This document shows, in pieces, positions 16,810-25,618 of a stretch of DNA of 64,000 nt (positions are counted from its first letter, which is position 1; every line of letters starts with the position of its first letter). Source of the stretch: Bacillus sp. AZ43 (lineage in GTDB: Bacteria > Actinomycetota > Actinomycetes > Mycobacteriales > Geodermatophilaceae). The translations under genes and the position numbers were made by a program. Under the pieces are notes generated by a model. That model was given only the letters and a program-made list of their open reading frames with translations. It was not told the DNA's origin and ran no database searches. Where the stretch lies: NCBI GenBank assembly GCA_004570425.1, contig SPQJ01000005.1, positions 105,474-169,473 of the forward strand. The letters run 5' to 3'.

Positions 16810-17993
16810 GCCGATCGCTCCTGGTCGTCGGGGGCGGCGAGCCACTGCCGGATCTCGGTGCCGTGCTCGTCGAGGGTCGGCGGGGGCAGGCGGTAGCCGG
16901 GCTCGGTGGCCGAGAAGGTGATCGGGTTCCGGATGGAGGGCACGGCGGCGTCCCCCTCCCCCGCCGTGATCACCGGGTCCAGGCCGATCTCCTCGGCGAA
17001 CGCGACGCCCTGGTCGATCGTGTTGATCGGCCCGCACGGCACGCCGGCGCCGATGATCTCGCGGAACCAGTCCATCTTGGAGCGGGTCCGCAGCTTCTCG
17101 ACCAGCAGCGGACGCAGCTCGTCGCGGTTGGCAGTGCGGTCCTCGTTGCGCCGGAACCGGGGGTCGTCGACCAGCTCGGGCAGTCCCAGGACGCCGCACA
17201 GGCGGCGGAACTGCCCGTCGTTGCCGGCGGTGACGATCAGCTCGCCGTCGGCGCAGGGTAGCGGCTCGTACGGGAAGAGGCTGGGGTGGCTGTTGCCCAT
17301 CCGGAACGGGACGACGCCGCCGGCGACGAAGGCGCTGGTCTGGTTGACCAGCCCCGAGAGCGCCGAGCTGAGCAGGTTGACCTCGACGTGCTGGCCCCGG
17401 CCGGTCTCGTGCCGGTGGTTGAGCGCGGAGAGGACGCCGATGGTGGCGTGCAGGCCGGCCATGACGTCGAACAGCGCGACCCCGGCGCGGTAGGGCTCCC
17501 CGTCGGGATCGCCGGTCAGGGACATGAACCCGGAGATGGCCTGCACGATCAGGTCGTAGCCCGGCAGCGACGCCCCGCCCGGGCCGCTGCCGAAGCCGCT
17601 GATCGAGGCGTAGACGACGCCGGGGTTGGTCGCGGCGACGGCGTCGTAGTCCAGGCCGAAGCGGGCCAGGCCACCCGGCTTGAAGTTCTCCACGAGGACG
17701 TCGGCACGGCGCGCGAGCTCCTGCGCCAGGGCGACGTCACCCGCGTCCTTGAGGTCCAGCGCCACCGACCGCTTGTTGCGGTTGACGCCCAGGTAGTACG
17801 TCGACACGCCCTCGCGGACCGGCGGCTGCCAGGTCCGGGTGTCGTCGCCGCCCGGGCCCTCCACCTTGACGACCTCCGCGCCCAGGTCCGCCAGCAGCAT
17901 CGTGCTGTACGGCCCGGCGAGGATCCGCGAGAAGTCCGCGACCAGCAGGCCGGCCAGCGGCCCACCCGGTGACGGATCCGGTCCTGAGGTCAT
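16806..17993 (-). CDS. Class III (CaiB/BaiF) CoA transferase
   Basis: 395-residue CoA transferase. It has the family N-terminus VADFSRILAGPYSTMLLADLGAEVVKVE, the NRNKRSVALDLK motif, the catalytic-type aspartate Asp147 in PGYDLIVQA, and a C-terminal VPCGPINTIDQ segment. These enzymes move CoA between carboxylic acids. It is the first gene of the operon and is followed by the citryl-CoA-lyase-like gene, so it presumably activates a di- or tricarboxylic acid for cleavage. The ATG at 17993 was chosen; an upstream ATG at 18065 would include the operator. A palindrome CGGAC-N4-GTCCG lies 26 bp upstream. Confidence 0.88.
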   Translation of the reverse strand: MTSGPDPSPGGPLAGLLVADFSRILAGPYSTMLLADLGAEVVKVEGPGGDDTRTWQPPVREGVSTYYLGVNRNKRSVALDLKDAGDVALAQELARRADVLVENFKPGGLARFGLDYDAVAATNPGVVYASISGFGSGPGGASLPGYDLIVQAISGFMSLTGDPDGEPYRAGVALFDVMAGLHATIGVLSALNHRHETGRGQHVEVNLLSSALSGLVNQTSAFVAGGVVPFRMGNSHPSLFPYEPLPCADGELIVTAGNDGQFRRLCGVLGLPELVDDPRFRRNEDRTANRDELRPLLVEKLRTRSKMDWFREIIGAGVPCGPINTIDQGVAFAEEIGLDPVITAGEGDAAVPSIRNPITFSATEPGYRLPPPTLDEHGTEIRQWLAAPDDQERSA

Positions 17994-18018
17994 CGCTGTC
18001 CGCCCACTCCCCTCGTGC

Positions 18019-18075
18019 CGGACGAGTGTCCGCTCGACGCGACGAAGTCTTGTGACACCGACCACGCCGTGTCAA
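18019..18075 (-). promoter_or_regulatory. Leftward promoter and operator copy 1 for the CoA-transferase operon
   Basis: Reading leftwards: TTGACA (18075-18070), an 18-bp spacer, AAGACT (18051-18046), then palindrome CGGAC-GAGT-GTCCG (18032-18019) just after the predicted start. A second copy, CGGAC-ACGT-GTCCG, sits before the divergent amidohydrolase gene. Confidence 0.55.
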
Positions 18076-18113
18076 CCGGGGAACTCGCGAGCGCCGGGAC
18101 GGGCGGGGGGCTC

Positions 18114-18185
18114 TTGACAGCACCGCGCGACGCCACGATTGTGACCGGCATCGCACACGGCAACCGCTCTGCGGACACGTGTCCG
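18114..18185 (+). promoter_or_regulatory. Rightward promoter and operator copy 2 for the amidohydrolase-IclR unit
   Basis: TTGACA (18114-18119), a 17-bp spacer and GATTGT (18137-18142) give a plausible promoter. The 14-bp palindrome CGGACAC-GTGTCCG (18172-18185) lies downstream of the predicted start and 33 bp before the ATG. Its half-sites equal those at 18019-18032. The two face opposite operons, suggesting one regulator, probably the IclR protein at 19724. Confidence 0.55.
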
Positions 18186-18218
18186 GGTGCGCGACGACGA
18201 CGTCCGAGGAGAAGCCGA

Positions 18219-19697
18219 ATGACCAGTTCCGCTCCCCAGCCCGGCCGGCCCCTGGTGTTCCGCGGCGGCACGGTCCTGACGATGGATGATTCCTGCACGG
18301 TCCTCTCCGACGCCGACGTGCTGGTGGTCGACGACCGGATCGCCGCCGTCGGGACGGCGCTGGAGGTGCCCGAGGGCACGCAGGAGATCGACGCGCGCGG
18401 CGGCATCGTCATGCCCGGCATGATCGACACCCACCGGCACATGTGGCAGACCGCGATGCGCGGCTACGGCGCCGACTGGACGCTCACCCAGTACTTCGTC
18501 TGGTACTACCTCGAGCACGGCAAGAAGTTCCGCCCGCAGGACATCGCCGCCGGCAACCGGCTGGCCGCCATCGAGTCGCTCGACGCCGGCGTGACGACGA
18601 CCGTCGACTGGTCGCACAACCTGCACACCATCGACCACGGCGAGGCGGCGCTCGACGCGCTCCGCTCGGTGCCCGGCCGGTTCGTCCTCGCCTACGGCAA
18701 CATCCAGGCCGGCCCCTGGGAGTGGACCGCCGACCCCGCCGTCCGGTCGTTCCTGGAGCGGCTGCGCGACGAGCGCGACGACATGATGGGCGTGCAGCTC
18801 GCCTTCGACGTCACCGGCGACCCGGCCTTCCCGGAGAAGGCGGCCTTCGAGGTGGCCCGCGAGCTCGGCCTGCCGGTCACCACGCACGCGGGCGTCTGGG
18901 GGGCGACGAGCGACACCGGCATCCAGCAGATGTACGACGGCGGCTTCATGACGCCGGAGACGACGTACGTGCACGCCTCCACGCTGACCCGGGACAGCTA
19001 CCAGCGGATCGCCGCCACCGGCGGGTCCATCTCGGTGGCGACCGAGTCCGAGTGCAGCGCCGGGCAGGGCCACGCCCCCACCGAGCAGGTGCTGCAGTAC
19101 GGCATCCCGGTGTCGCTGTCGATGGACACCAGCGTCTGGTGGAGCGGCGACATGTTCTCCGCGATGAGGGCGACGCTGAACGCCGACCGGATGTCGGAGC
19201 ACCTCACCGCGCACCTGAAGGGCGAGACGATCACCCAGCTTCGGCTGCGGGCCAAGCAGGTCGTCGAGTGGTGCACCAAGGGCGGCGCGCACACCATCGG
19301 CCGGGACTCCGACCTCGGCAGCCTCGAGGCGGGCAAGAAGGCCGACGTCGTGCTGATCAAGAACGACGCCTCCCCGGTGTCGTTCCCGCTGCTCAACCCG
19401 CTGGGGCACGTCGCGTTCCAGGCCCAGCGCGGCGACGTGCACACCGTGGTCGTCGACGGCCGGGTCGTGAAGTTCGACGGCACGCTGGTCGGGATCGATC
19501 TCGGCGCGGTGCGCACCGAGATCGAGAACACCATCGACTACCTCAAGGGCGAGTGCGGCGAGGACGTCTGGCAGAGCGGGATGTTCCCGGAGATGCCCGA
19601 GGCCGAGCAGTCGATCCTCGAGAACCCGTACCAGTACTCCGACTTCAAGGACGAGTCCAAGCGCGCCGGCGGCGAGGAGCGCGTCCTCGGCCGGTGA
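18219..19697 (+). CDS. Amidohydrolase, ATZ/TRZ (chlorohydrolase/deaminase) family
   Basis: 492-residue metal-dependent hydrolase of the cyclic amidohydrolase superfamily. The beta-strand 1 motif is DTHRHMWQT (His72, His74). Strand motifs THAGVWG and YVHASTLT supply further ligands, and LSMDTSVWW the catalytic-type aspartate. The C-terminus has the typical GSLEAGKKADVVLI closing segment. Family reactions remove amino or halide groups from N-heterocycles or aromatic amines; the substrate here is unknown. The ATG at 18219 follows GAGGAG. It is followed by an IclR regulator and is divergent from the dioxygenase operon, so it may supply that pathway. Confidence 0.85.
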   Translation: MTSSAPQPGRPLVFRGGTVLTMDDSCTVLSDADVLVVDDRIAAVGTALEVPEGTQEIDARGGIVMPGMIDTHRHMWQTAMRGYGADWTLTQYFVWYYLEHGKKFRPQDIAAGNRLAAIESLDAGVTTTVDWSHNLHTIDHGEAALDALRSVPGRFVLAYGNIQAGPWEWTADPAVRSFLERLRDERDDMMGVQLAFDVTGDPAFPEKAAFEVARELGLPVTTHAGVWGATSDTGIQQMYDGGFMTPETTYVHASTLTRDSYQRIAATGGSISVATESECSAGQGHAPTEQVLQYGIPVSLSMDTSVWWSGDMFSAMRATLNADRMSEHLTAHLKGETITQLRLRAKQVVEWCTKGGAHTIGRDSDLGSLEAGKKADVVLIKNDASPVSFPLLNPLGHVAFQAQRGDVHTVVVDGRVVKFDGTLVGIDLGAVRTEIENTIDYLKGECGEDVWQSGMFPEMPEAEQSILENPYQYSDFKDESKRAGGEERVLGR

Positions 19698-19723
19698 AGG
19701 ACCTCGCGCAGAAAGGTCACCAG

Positions 19724-20542
19724 ATGGCGGGACGAGGAACGGGGCCGGACTTCGTGGAGGCCCTCGCCCGGGGGCTCGACGTCCTCGGGTGCTTCGACGC
19801 CGACCACCGGACGATGACCCTCGCCGAGGTCGCCGCGGCCGCCGGGCTGGCCCGTCCCACCGCCCGGCGGCTGCTGCTCACCCTGGAGGAGCTCGGCTTC
19901 GTCCGCTCCACCGCGGGCGGGTTCGCGCTCACCCCCAAGGTGCTGTCGCTCGGCATGGCCTACATCGGCTCGCTGGGGCTGTGGGACATCGCGCGCCCGC
20001 ACCTGGAGGCCCTCGTCGCGCAGACCGGCGAGTCGTCGTCCATGGCGCAGCTCGAGGGGTCGGACATCGTGTACGTGGCGCGCGTCGCCGTCCCCAAGAT
20101 CATCGCGCTCCGCGTGGAGGTCGGGACGCGGTTCCCGGCCGTCCAGACCTCGCAGGGCAAGGTGCTGCTGGCCGCGCTCGCCCCCGACGAGCTCGGCGCC
20201 GCGCTCGCCGTCCCCAGCCGGTCGGGCCTGCCCCCGTACATCGGCCGGGACGCCGCCGCGCTCGAGCGCGAGCTGACGGAGGTGCGGGCCCGCGGCTGGG
20301 CGCTGGCCGACGAGGAGCTGGCGCCCGGTGTGCGGTCGATCGCCGTCCCGGTCCGCGACGGCGCGGGGGCCGTCCGGGCGGCGATGAACGTGACGGTGCA
20401 CGCGGCGGAGACCTCGACCGAGCGGCTCCTGCAGGAGCACCTCCCCCGGCTGCTCCGCACCGCCGGCGAGGTCAGCGCCGAGTGGGCGCTCTGGCAGTCC
20501 CGCCCGCACGTCGAGGTCGCCCGCGGGAACGCCATCGCCTGA
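19724..20542 (+). CDS. IclR-family regulator (PcaR/PobR-like)
   Basis: 272-residue regulator with an N-terminal winged HTH (MTLAEVAAAAGLARPTARRL, about 28-47) and a C-terminal effector domain (FPAVQTSQGKVLLAAL, GWALADEELAPGVRSIAVPV). It follows the amidohydrolase gene closely; an earlier GTG at 19694 overlaps the amidohydrolase stop, but the ATG at 19724 after GAAAGG is preferred. Likely controls the two divergent units at 14.1-19.7 kb through the paired CGGAC-N4-GTCCG palindromes. IclR proteins of this branch respond to aromatic or dicarboxylic intermediates, often as activators. Confidence 0.88.
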   Translation: MAGRGTGPDFVEALARGLDVLGCFDADHRTMTLAEVAAAAGLARPTARRLLLTLEELGFVRSTAGGFALTPKVLSLGMAYIGSLGLWDIARPHLEALVAQTGESSSMAQLEGSDIVYVARVAVPKIIALRVEVGTRFPAVQTSQGKVLLAALAPDELGAALAVPSRSGLPPYIGRDAAALERELTEVRARGWALADEELAPGVRSIAVPVRDGAGAVRAAMNVTVHAAETSTERLLQEHLPRLLRTAGEVSAEWALWQSRPHVEVARGNAIA

Positions 20543-20551
20543 CCGACCCGC

Positions 20552-21097
20552 TCACCCGGCGGCGGGCGGCGGGGACCAGTCGGTGACCAGGTCCTTCTGG
20601 TACCAGGCGACGTCGTGCCAGCGGCCGAGCTTCCAGCCCACCCGTCGGTAGGTGCCCACCGGCGTGAAGCCGAGCGACCGGTGCAGCCCCTCGCTGGCCG
20701 GGTTCGGCAGCGCGACCCCGGCCATCACCGTGCGGATGCCGCGGGCGGCCAGCCGGTCGAACAGCGCCGTGTAGAGCGCCCGGCCGCCACCGGAGCCCCT
20801 CCGGTCGCCGGCCAGGTAGACGCTCACGGTGGCCGACCAGCGGTAGGCCGCCCGCGCCATGAACGGCCCGCCGTAGGCGTATCCGCTGACGGTGCCGGCG
20901 TCCTCGAGCACGAGCCACGCGTGGTCCCGCTGGGCCGCGGCGATGCGGCCGGCCATCTCCTCGGCCGGCGGCGGCTCGGTCTCGAAGCTGATGGCGCTGT
21001 CGCGCACGTACGGCGCGTAGATCTCGGCGCACCGCGCGGCGTCCGCGGGGGCTGCGTCGCGCACGGCGAGCGGTCCGGTGGTGATCACGCCGACCAT
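20552..21097 (-). CDS. GNAT acetyltransferase, phosphinothricin-acetyltransferase-like
   Basis: 181-residue GNAT protein resembling the Pat/Bar/YwnH branch. It has VRDAAPADAARCAEIYAPYV at the N-terminus, YAYGGPFMARAAYRWSATVS in the core, the acetyl-CoA loop DRRGSGGGRALY (about 97-108), and the closing LHRSLGFTPVGTYRRVGWKLGRW-type pattern. Branch members acetylate phosphinothricin, methionine sulfoximine or related amino acids. It converges with the IclR gene (9 bp). The ATG at 21097 is assumed; a GTG three codons later is possible. Confidence 0.85.
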   Translation of the reverse strand: MVGVITTGPLAVRDAAPADAARCAEIYAPYVRDSAISFETEPPPAEEMAGRIAAAQRDHAWLVLEDAGTVSGYAYGGPFMARAAYRWSATVSVYLAGDRRGSGGGRALYTALFDRLAARGIRTVMAGVALPNPASEGLHRSLGFTPVGTYRRVGWKLGRWHDVAWYQKDLVTDWSPPPAAG

Positions 21098-21174
21098 GAT
21101 CCCCGCGCCGGTCTCCCAGCCGGTTCCCAGGTGTCGCCCAGCCGTTCCCGGGGCGGGCGAGGCAGGGTGGGGGC

Positions 21175-21600
21175 ATGGACGAGCGCAGCGCCGGCCGGCG
21201 GACCCTGGACCTGGCGCTCGTGGCCGCCCTCGCCGTGACCGCCGTCCTGATCCTGTCCCCGGCGGGGAGCGGCTGGAGCTGGGGTGCCCCGCTCACCGAG
21301 CTGCGCTGGTACGTGACCGGCTGGGAGTCGGGTGCCACCCGGCTGCAGTTCCTCGGGAACCTCCTCCTGCTGGTCCCGCTCGCCGTGCTCGCCGTGCTGC
21401 GATGGCCGGCCCTCGCGGCACCCCACCGGCTGGTGCCGGCGGCGCTCGCCGTCGCCGGCTCGATCGAGCTGCTCCAGTGGGCGCTGCCGCTCGGCCGGGT
21501 CGTCTCGCCGCTGGACGCGCTGCTCAACGCCGCGGGCGCGGTCCTGGCCGGGCTCGCCGCGGCGGTCGCGACGCGCTCCCGTTCGGCCGCCGGCGGGTGA
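21175..21600 (+). CDS. VanZ-family membrane protein
   Basis: 141-residue protein with four hydrophobic segments (about 11-27, 57-74, 82-100, 109-132) and the VanZ landmarks LQFLGNLLLLVPLAVL, IELLQWALPLGRVVSPLDALLNAAGAVLA. VanZ domains are associated with glycopeptide resistance, but most homologues have no established function. It stands alone, 53 bp before pdxY. Confidence 0.85.
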   Translation: MDERSAGRRTLDLALVAALAVTAVLILSPAGSGWSWGAPLTELRWYVTGWESGATRLQFLGNLLLLVPLAVLAVLRWPALAAPHRLVPAALAVAGSIELLQWALPLGRVVSPLDALLNAAGAVLAGLAAAVATRSRSAAGG

Positions 21601-21653
21601 ACGGCGTGCCCGCCCCTCGACGCAGCCGGGGGGCGGGCGTCTACCGTCGGCGC

Positions 21654-22505
21654 GTGGTCAGCGTCCTCTCGATCCAGTCCCACGTCGCCTACGGGCACGT
21701 CGGGAACTCCTCCGCGGTGTTCCCGCTGCAGCGCCTCGGCATCGAGGTGTGGCCGGTGCACACCGTGCAGTTCTCCAACCACACCGGCTACGGGCAGTGG
21801 ACCGGCCGGGTGTTCGACGGCCAGGCCGTCGAGGAGGTCGTGCAGGGCATCGCCGACCGTGGCGTGCTCGGCGGGTGCGACGCCGTCCTGTCCGGTTACC
21901 TGGGTTCCGCCGACATCGGCCACGCCGTCGTGGGCACCGTGGGCCGGGTGCGGGAGGCCAACCCCGAGGCCGTCTACTGCTGCGACCCCGTGATCGGCGA
22001 CGTCGGCCGGGGCATCTTCGTGCGCCCCGGCATCGAGGAGTTCATGCGCGAGGTCGCCGTGCCCGCGGCCGACATCGTCACGCCGAACCACTTCGAGCTC
22101 GACCTGCTCGCGGGCACGAAGACGACGTCGCTGGACTCGGTGAAGGACGCCGTCGCCGCGGTGCAGGGGCTCGGCCCGCGGGTGGTGCTCACCACCTCGC
22201 TGATCACCGAGGACACGCCGGACGACGCGGTGGACCTGCTGGCCTCCGAGGGCGGGCGGCACTTCCGGGTGCGGACGCCCCGGCTCGGGGTGTCGGTGAA
22301 CGGGGCGGGCGACGCGATCGCCGCGCTGTTCCTCGCGCACTGGCTGGACACCCGGTCCGCGGGCGAGGCGCTCGGCCGCGCCGCCGCGTCGGTGTTCGGG
22401 CTCCTCCAGCGCACCGAGGACGCCGGGTCGCGCGAGATCCTGCTGGTCGCCGCCCAGGAGGAGTTCGTCTCCCCCACGCGCACGTTCGAGGTCGCGGAGG
22501 TCTGA
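21654..22505 (+). CDS. pdxY: Pyridoxal kinase PdxY
   Basis: 283-residue ribokinase-fold enzyme that phosphorylates pyridoxal in vitamin B6 salvage. Recognised by LSIQSHVAYGHVGNSSAVFP at the N-terminus, VWPVHTVQFSNHTGY, YCCDPVIGD and the catalytic NGAGDAIAALFLAHW (about 220-234). Length is normal (about 285). The GTG at 21654 has no ribosome site; TACCGT at 21642-21647 places +1 on the GTG, so the mRNA looks leaderless. It converges with the Pao large-subunit gene (7 bp). Confidence 0.93.
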   Translation: MVSVLSIQSHVAYGHVGNSSAVFPLQRLGIEVWPVHTVQFSNHTGYGQWTGRVFDGQAVEEVVQGIADRGVLGGCDAVLSGYLGSADIGHAVVGTVGRVREANPEAVYCCDPVIGDVGRGIFVRPGIEEFMREVAVPAADIVTPNHFELDLLAGTKTTSLDSVKDAVAAVQGLGPRVVLTTSLITEDTPDDAVDLLASEGGRHFRVRTPRLGVSVNGAGDAIAALFLAHWLDTRSAGEALGRAAASVFGLLQRTEDAGSREILLVAAQEEFVSPTRTFEVAEV

Positions 22506-22512
22506 TCCCGCG

Positions 22513-24606
22513 TCAGGTCAGCCCCGGGAGGACCTTGTCGAGGGTGACCGGCAGGTCCCGGACGCGGATCCCGGTGGCCCGGTGGACGGCGTTGACGACG
22601 GCGGCCGCCGTGCCGGTGATGCCGATCTCGCCGATGCCCTTGCTGCCCATGGCGTTGACGTAGGGGTCGTGCTCGTCGAGCCAGTGCGCCTGCACGTCGC
22701 CGACGTCGGCGTTGACGGTGATGTGGTACTCGGCCAGGTCGTGGTTGGCCACCTGGCCGATCCGCAGGTCCCAGACGCTGTTCTCGTGCAGCGCCATGGA
22801 CAGGCCCATGGTCATGCCCCCGATGAACTGCGACCGCGCCGTCCGCGGGTTGACGATCCGCCCCGCGGCGAAGACCCCGTACAGCCGCGGCACCCGCAGC
22901 TCGCCGGTGTCGGCGTGCACCCGCACCTCGGCGAACTGCGCCCCGAAGGCGTAGGCCGCGTGCTCGGAGTCCTTGGCCGCCTGGTCCACCGAGCCGGTGA
23001 TCTCGTCGCCGTCACCGGGGTCGCGACCGAACTTGTCGCGGAACTCCCGCGCGGCGACCGTGATCGCCGACCCCCAGGTGTTGGTGCCCGAGGAACCGCC
23101 CGCGACGGAGGCCACCGGGTAGGAGGTGTCGCCGATGCGGACCTCGACGTCGTCGACCGGCACCTCCAGGGCGTCGGCGGCGATCTGCGGGAGCACCGTC
23201 CAGGCACCGGTGCCGAGGTCGGCGGCGCCGATCTCGACGACGTAGCGCCCGTCCTGGAAGCGGACGACCGCGTCGGACGTGGCCTGCCGCATCGTCGGGT
23301 AGACCGAGGACGCGACGCCGGTGCCCACGAACCAGTCGCCCTCGCGGTGCCGGGCCGGCGGCCGGTCGGCCCAGCCGAAGCGCTCCGCGCCCTCCCGCAG
23401 GCACTCCACCAGGTGCCGGCTCGACCACGGCTTGCCCGTCTCCGGATCGACCGCCGGGTCGTTGCGGACCCGGAGCTCCACCGGGTCCATGCCGAGCTTC
23501 CCGGCCAGCTCGTCGAGGGCCACCTCGGGGCCGAACATCCCGGGGCACTCCCCCGGCGCCCGGAACCACGACGGCACCGGGACGTCGAGGGGAGCCAGGC
23601 GGTGCGTCGTCCGCCGGGTCGCGGCGGCGTACATCATCCGCGTGGGGACGCCGGTCTGCTCCGCGAACTCCTTGATCCGCGACGTCTGCTCGACCACGTC
23701 GATGGCGATGGCCTGCAGCCGGCCGGTGCGGTCGGCCGCCACCTGCATCTTCTGGATGGTGGGCGTCCGGTAGCCGGCGAGGAAGAACATCTGCTGCCGG
23801 GTGAGCGCGAGCTTGACCGGTCGCCCGGGCAGCGCCCGCGCCGCCAGCACGACGAGCATGACGTTGGCGTGCGGCGTCCCCTTCGAGCCGAAGCCGCCGC
23901 CGACGTACGGGCAGATCACGCGGACCTGCTCCTTCTCCAGGCCGAAGACCTTCGAGACGGCGGCACGGTCGGGGTGCACACCCTGGGTGGAGTCCCAGAG
24001 GGTCAGCGGCACGTCGGCGGCCGGGTCCCACAGCGCCGTCGAGGCGTGCGGCTCGAGCGGGTTGTTGTGGACCATCGCCGTCGAGTACGTCTCCTCGACC
24101 GTCGCGTGCGCCGTGGCCATCGCGGCGGCGACGTCGCCCTCGGCGGTGTCGGTCGCGAACGACGGGTTGACCTTCTCCGGCTTGTAGAGCGCCGGGTGGT
24201 CGACGACGAGCTCGGTGTCGTGCTCCTGCCCGGCGTAGGTGACGCGCACCAGGTCGGCGGCCTGGCGGGCCAGCTCGGAGGTCTCCGCGACGACGACGCC
24301 GACCAGCTGGCCGCGGAAGGCCACCTCGGGCGACTGCAGGACGGCGTACTCCCGGTCGTCGGTGGAGGCGAGCCGCTCGGCGTTCTCGTGCGTGAGCACG
24401 GCCAGCACGCCGTCGAGCGCCTCGGCGGCGCTCGTGTCGACGGCGGTGACGCTGCCGCGGGCGACGGTCGCCTGCACGGGGTGGGCGTAGGCCGGGTTCT
24501 CGACCGGCGTCTCGTAGGCGTAGGTCGCGGTGCCGCGGACCTTGGCGTCGCCGTCGCGGCGGACCAGCGCCTGGCCGATCGTCCGCGGTTCCAGCAGCTC
24601 GGTCAT
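22513..24606 (-). CDS. paoC: PaoC-type molybdopterin subunit of aldehyde oxidoreductase
   Basis: 697-residue large subunit of the xanthine oxidase family, using a molybdenum cofactor to oxidise aldehydes or heterocycles with water. It has the N-terminal RRDGDAKVRGTATYAYE hammerhead domain, the YVGGGFGSKG cofactor loop, a FRAPGECPG substrate-pocket segment, and the catalytic glutamate in SKGIGEIGITG near residue 660. Last of three genes; 1 bp separates it from the FAD subunit gene. The gene order Fe-S, FAD, Mo matches E. coli PaoABC. No Tat signal is seen on the small subunit, so a cytoplasmic enzyme is likely. Confidence 0.9.
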   Translation of the reverse strand: MTELLEPRTIGQALVRRDGDAKVRGTATYAYETPVENPAYAHPVQATVARGSVTAVDTSAAEALDGVLAVLTHENAERLASTDDREYAVLQSPEVAFRGQLVGVVVAETSELARQAADLVRVTYAGQEHDTELVVDHPALYKPEKVNPSFATDTAEGDVAAAMATAHATVEETYSTAMVHNNPLEPHASTALWDPAADVPLTLWDSTQGVHPDRAAVSKVFGLEKEQVRVICPYVGGGFGSKGTPHANVMLVVLAARALPGRPVKLALTRQQMFFLAGYRTPTIQKMQVAADRTGRLQAIAIDVVEQTSRIKEFAEQTGVPTRMMYAAATRRTTHRLAPLDVPVPSWFRAPGECPGMFGPEVALDELAGKLGMDPVELRVRNDPAVDPETGKPWSSRHLVECLREGAERFGWADRPPARHREGDWFVGTGVASSVYPTMRQATSDAVVRFQDGRYVVEIGAADLGTGAWTVLPQIAADALEVPVDDVEVRIGDTSYPVASVAGGSSGTNTWGSAITVAAREFRDKFGRDPGDGDEITGSVDQAAKDSEHAAYAFGAQFAEVRVHADTGELRVPRLYGVFAAGRIVNPRTARSQFIGGMTMGLSMALHENSVWDLRIGQVANHDLAEYHITVNADVGDVQAHWLDEHDPYVNAMGSKGIGEIGITGTAAAVVNAVHRATGIRVRDLPVTLDKVLPGLT

Positions 24607-24607
24607 C

Positions 24608-25618
24608 TCAGGCCTCCCGGGTGAGGTCGCGCAGGGTGGCGACGACGGTGCGCGTGACCAGGGGGATCTTGAAGCCGTTGCCGCCGTCGATGCCCGGCTG
24701 CGGCTGGGCGGTGGTGAGCTCGACCCCCATCGCGTGGTCCACGGCGTGCTCGGTCAGCTCGCCGCCGCGGAGCAGCTCCTCCGCGCGGGTCGCCCGCCAC
24801 GGTCGGTGCGCCACGCCTCCGAGGGCGATCCGGACGTCGTCCCCGGCGACGACCGCCGCCACCGAGACCAGCGCGAAGGCGTAGGACGCCCGGTCGCGCA
24901 CCTTGCGGTAGGCCGACCGCGCCCCGTCGGGCAGCGGCGGCAGGTCGACGGCGGTGATCAGCTCGCCGTGCTCGAGGACCGTGTCGCGGGAGGGGTCGTC
25001 GCCGGGCAGCCGGTGCAGCTCGCCGAACGGGATCGTGCGCTCCCCCGCCGGACCCACGACGCGCACGACGGCGTCGAGCGCGGCGAGCGCGACGGCCATG
25101 TCGGAGGGGTGGGTGGCGATGCACGTCTCGGGGGCCGTGGGGTCGGGCATGGCCGAGGACACCCCGAGGACGGCGTGGTAGCGGGTGTAGCCGTTCACCG
25201 CCGAGCAGCCGCTGCCGGGCTCCCGCTTGTTGCAGGGCGTGGTGACGTCCTGGAAGTAGACGCAGCGGGTCCGTTGCAGCGGGTTGCCGCCGGTGGTCGC
25301 CACGTTCCGCAGCTGACCGGTCGCGCCGGCCAGCAGCGCCTGCGCGAGCACCGGGTAGTGCTCGCGGACCCGCCGGTCGGCGGCGACCTCGCTGTTGGTG
25401 GTGGCCGCGCCCAGCCGCAGGCCGCCGTCGGGGAGGTCGGTGATCGCGCGGGAGGTCAGCCGCCGGACGTCGACGACGAGGTCGGGCCGGGCGACGCCGA
25501 GCTTGAGGTGGTCGACCAGGTTGGTGCCGCCGGCGAGGAAGACCGCACCGGGCTCGGCGGCCACGTCGCGCACGGCCTCGGCGACGCTGCCCGGGCGGGC
25601 GAAGGCGAACGGCTTCAC
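24608..25618 (-). CDS. paoB: PaoB-type FAD subunit with extra iron-sulfur cysteines
   Basis: 336-residue FAD-binding subunit. It has the FAD motifs AGGTNLVDHLK (about 29-39) and ATTGGNPLQRTRC (about 107-119). The stretch RTRCVYFQD, then PCNKREPGSGC, gives the cysteine pattern that holds an additional [4Fe-4S] cluster in PaoB/YagS and is absent from ordinary CO-dehydrogenase-type FAD subunits. The start is GTG 25618, overlapping the Fe-S subunit stop (GTGA). It passes electrons from the Mo and 2Fe-2S sites to FAD. Confidence 0.9.
   Translation of the reverse strand: MKPFAFARPGSVAEAVRDVAAEPGAVFLAGGTNLVDHLKLGVARPDLVVDVRRLTSRAITDLPDGGLRLGAATTNSEVAADRRVREHYPVLAQALLAGATGQLRNVATTGGNPLQRTRCVYFQDVTTPCNKREPGSGCSAVNGYTRYHAVLGVSSAMPDPTAPETCIATHPSDMAVALAALDAVVRVVGPAGERTIPFGELHRLPGDDPSRDTVLEHGELITAVDLPPLPDGARSAYRKVRDRASYAFALVSVAAVVAGDDVRIALGGVAHRPWRATRAEELLRGGELTEHAVDHAMGVELTTAQPQPGIDGGNGFKIPLVTRTVVATLRDLTREA

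Noticed and set aside
20552..21097. True phosphinothricin resistance gene
   Set aside because: The sequence fits the broad Pat-like GNAT branch, but substrate specificity cannot be read from motifs and no biosynthetic genes are nearby.
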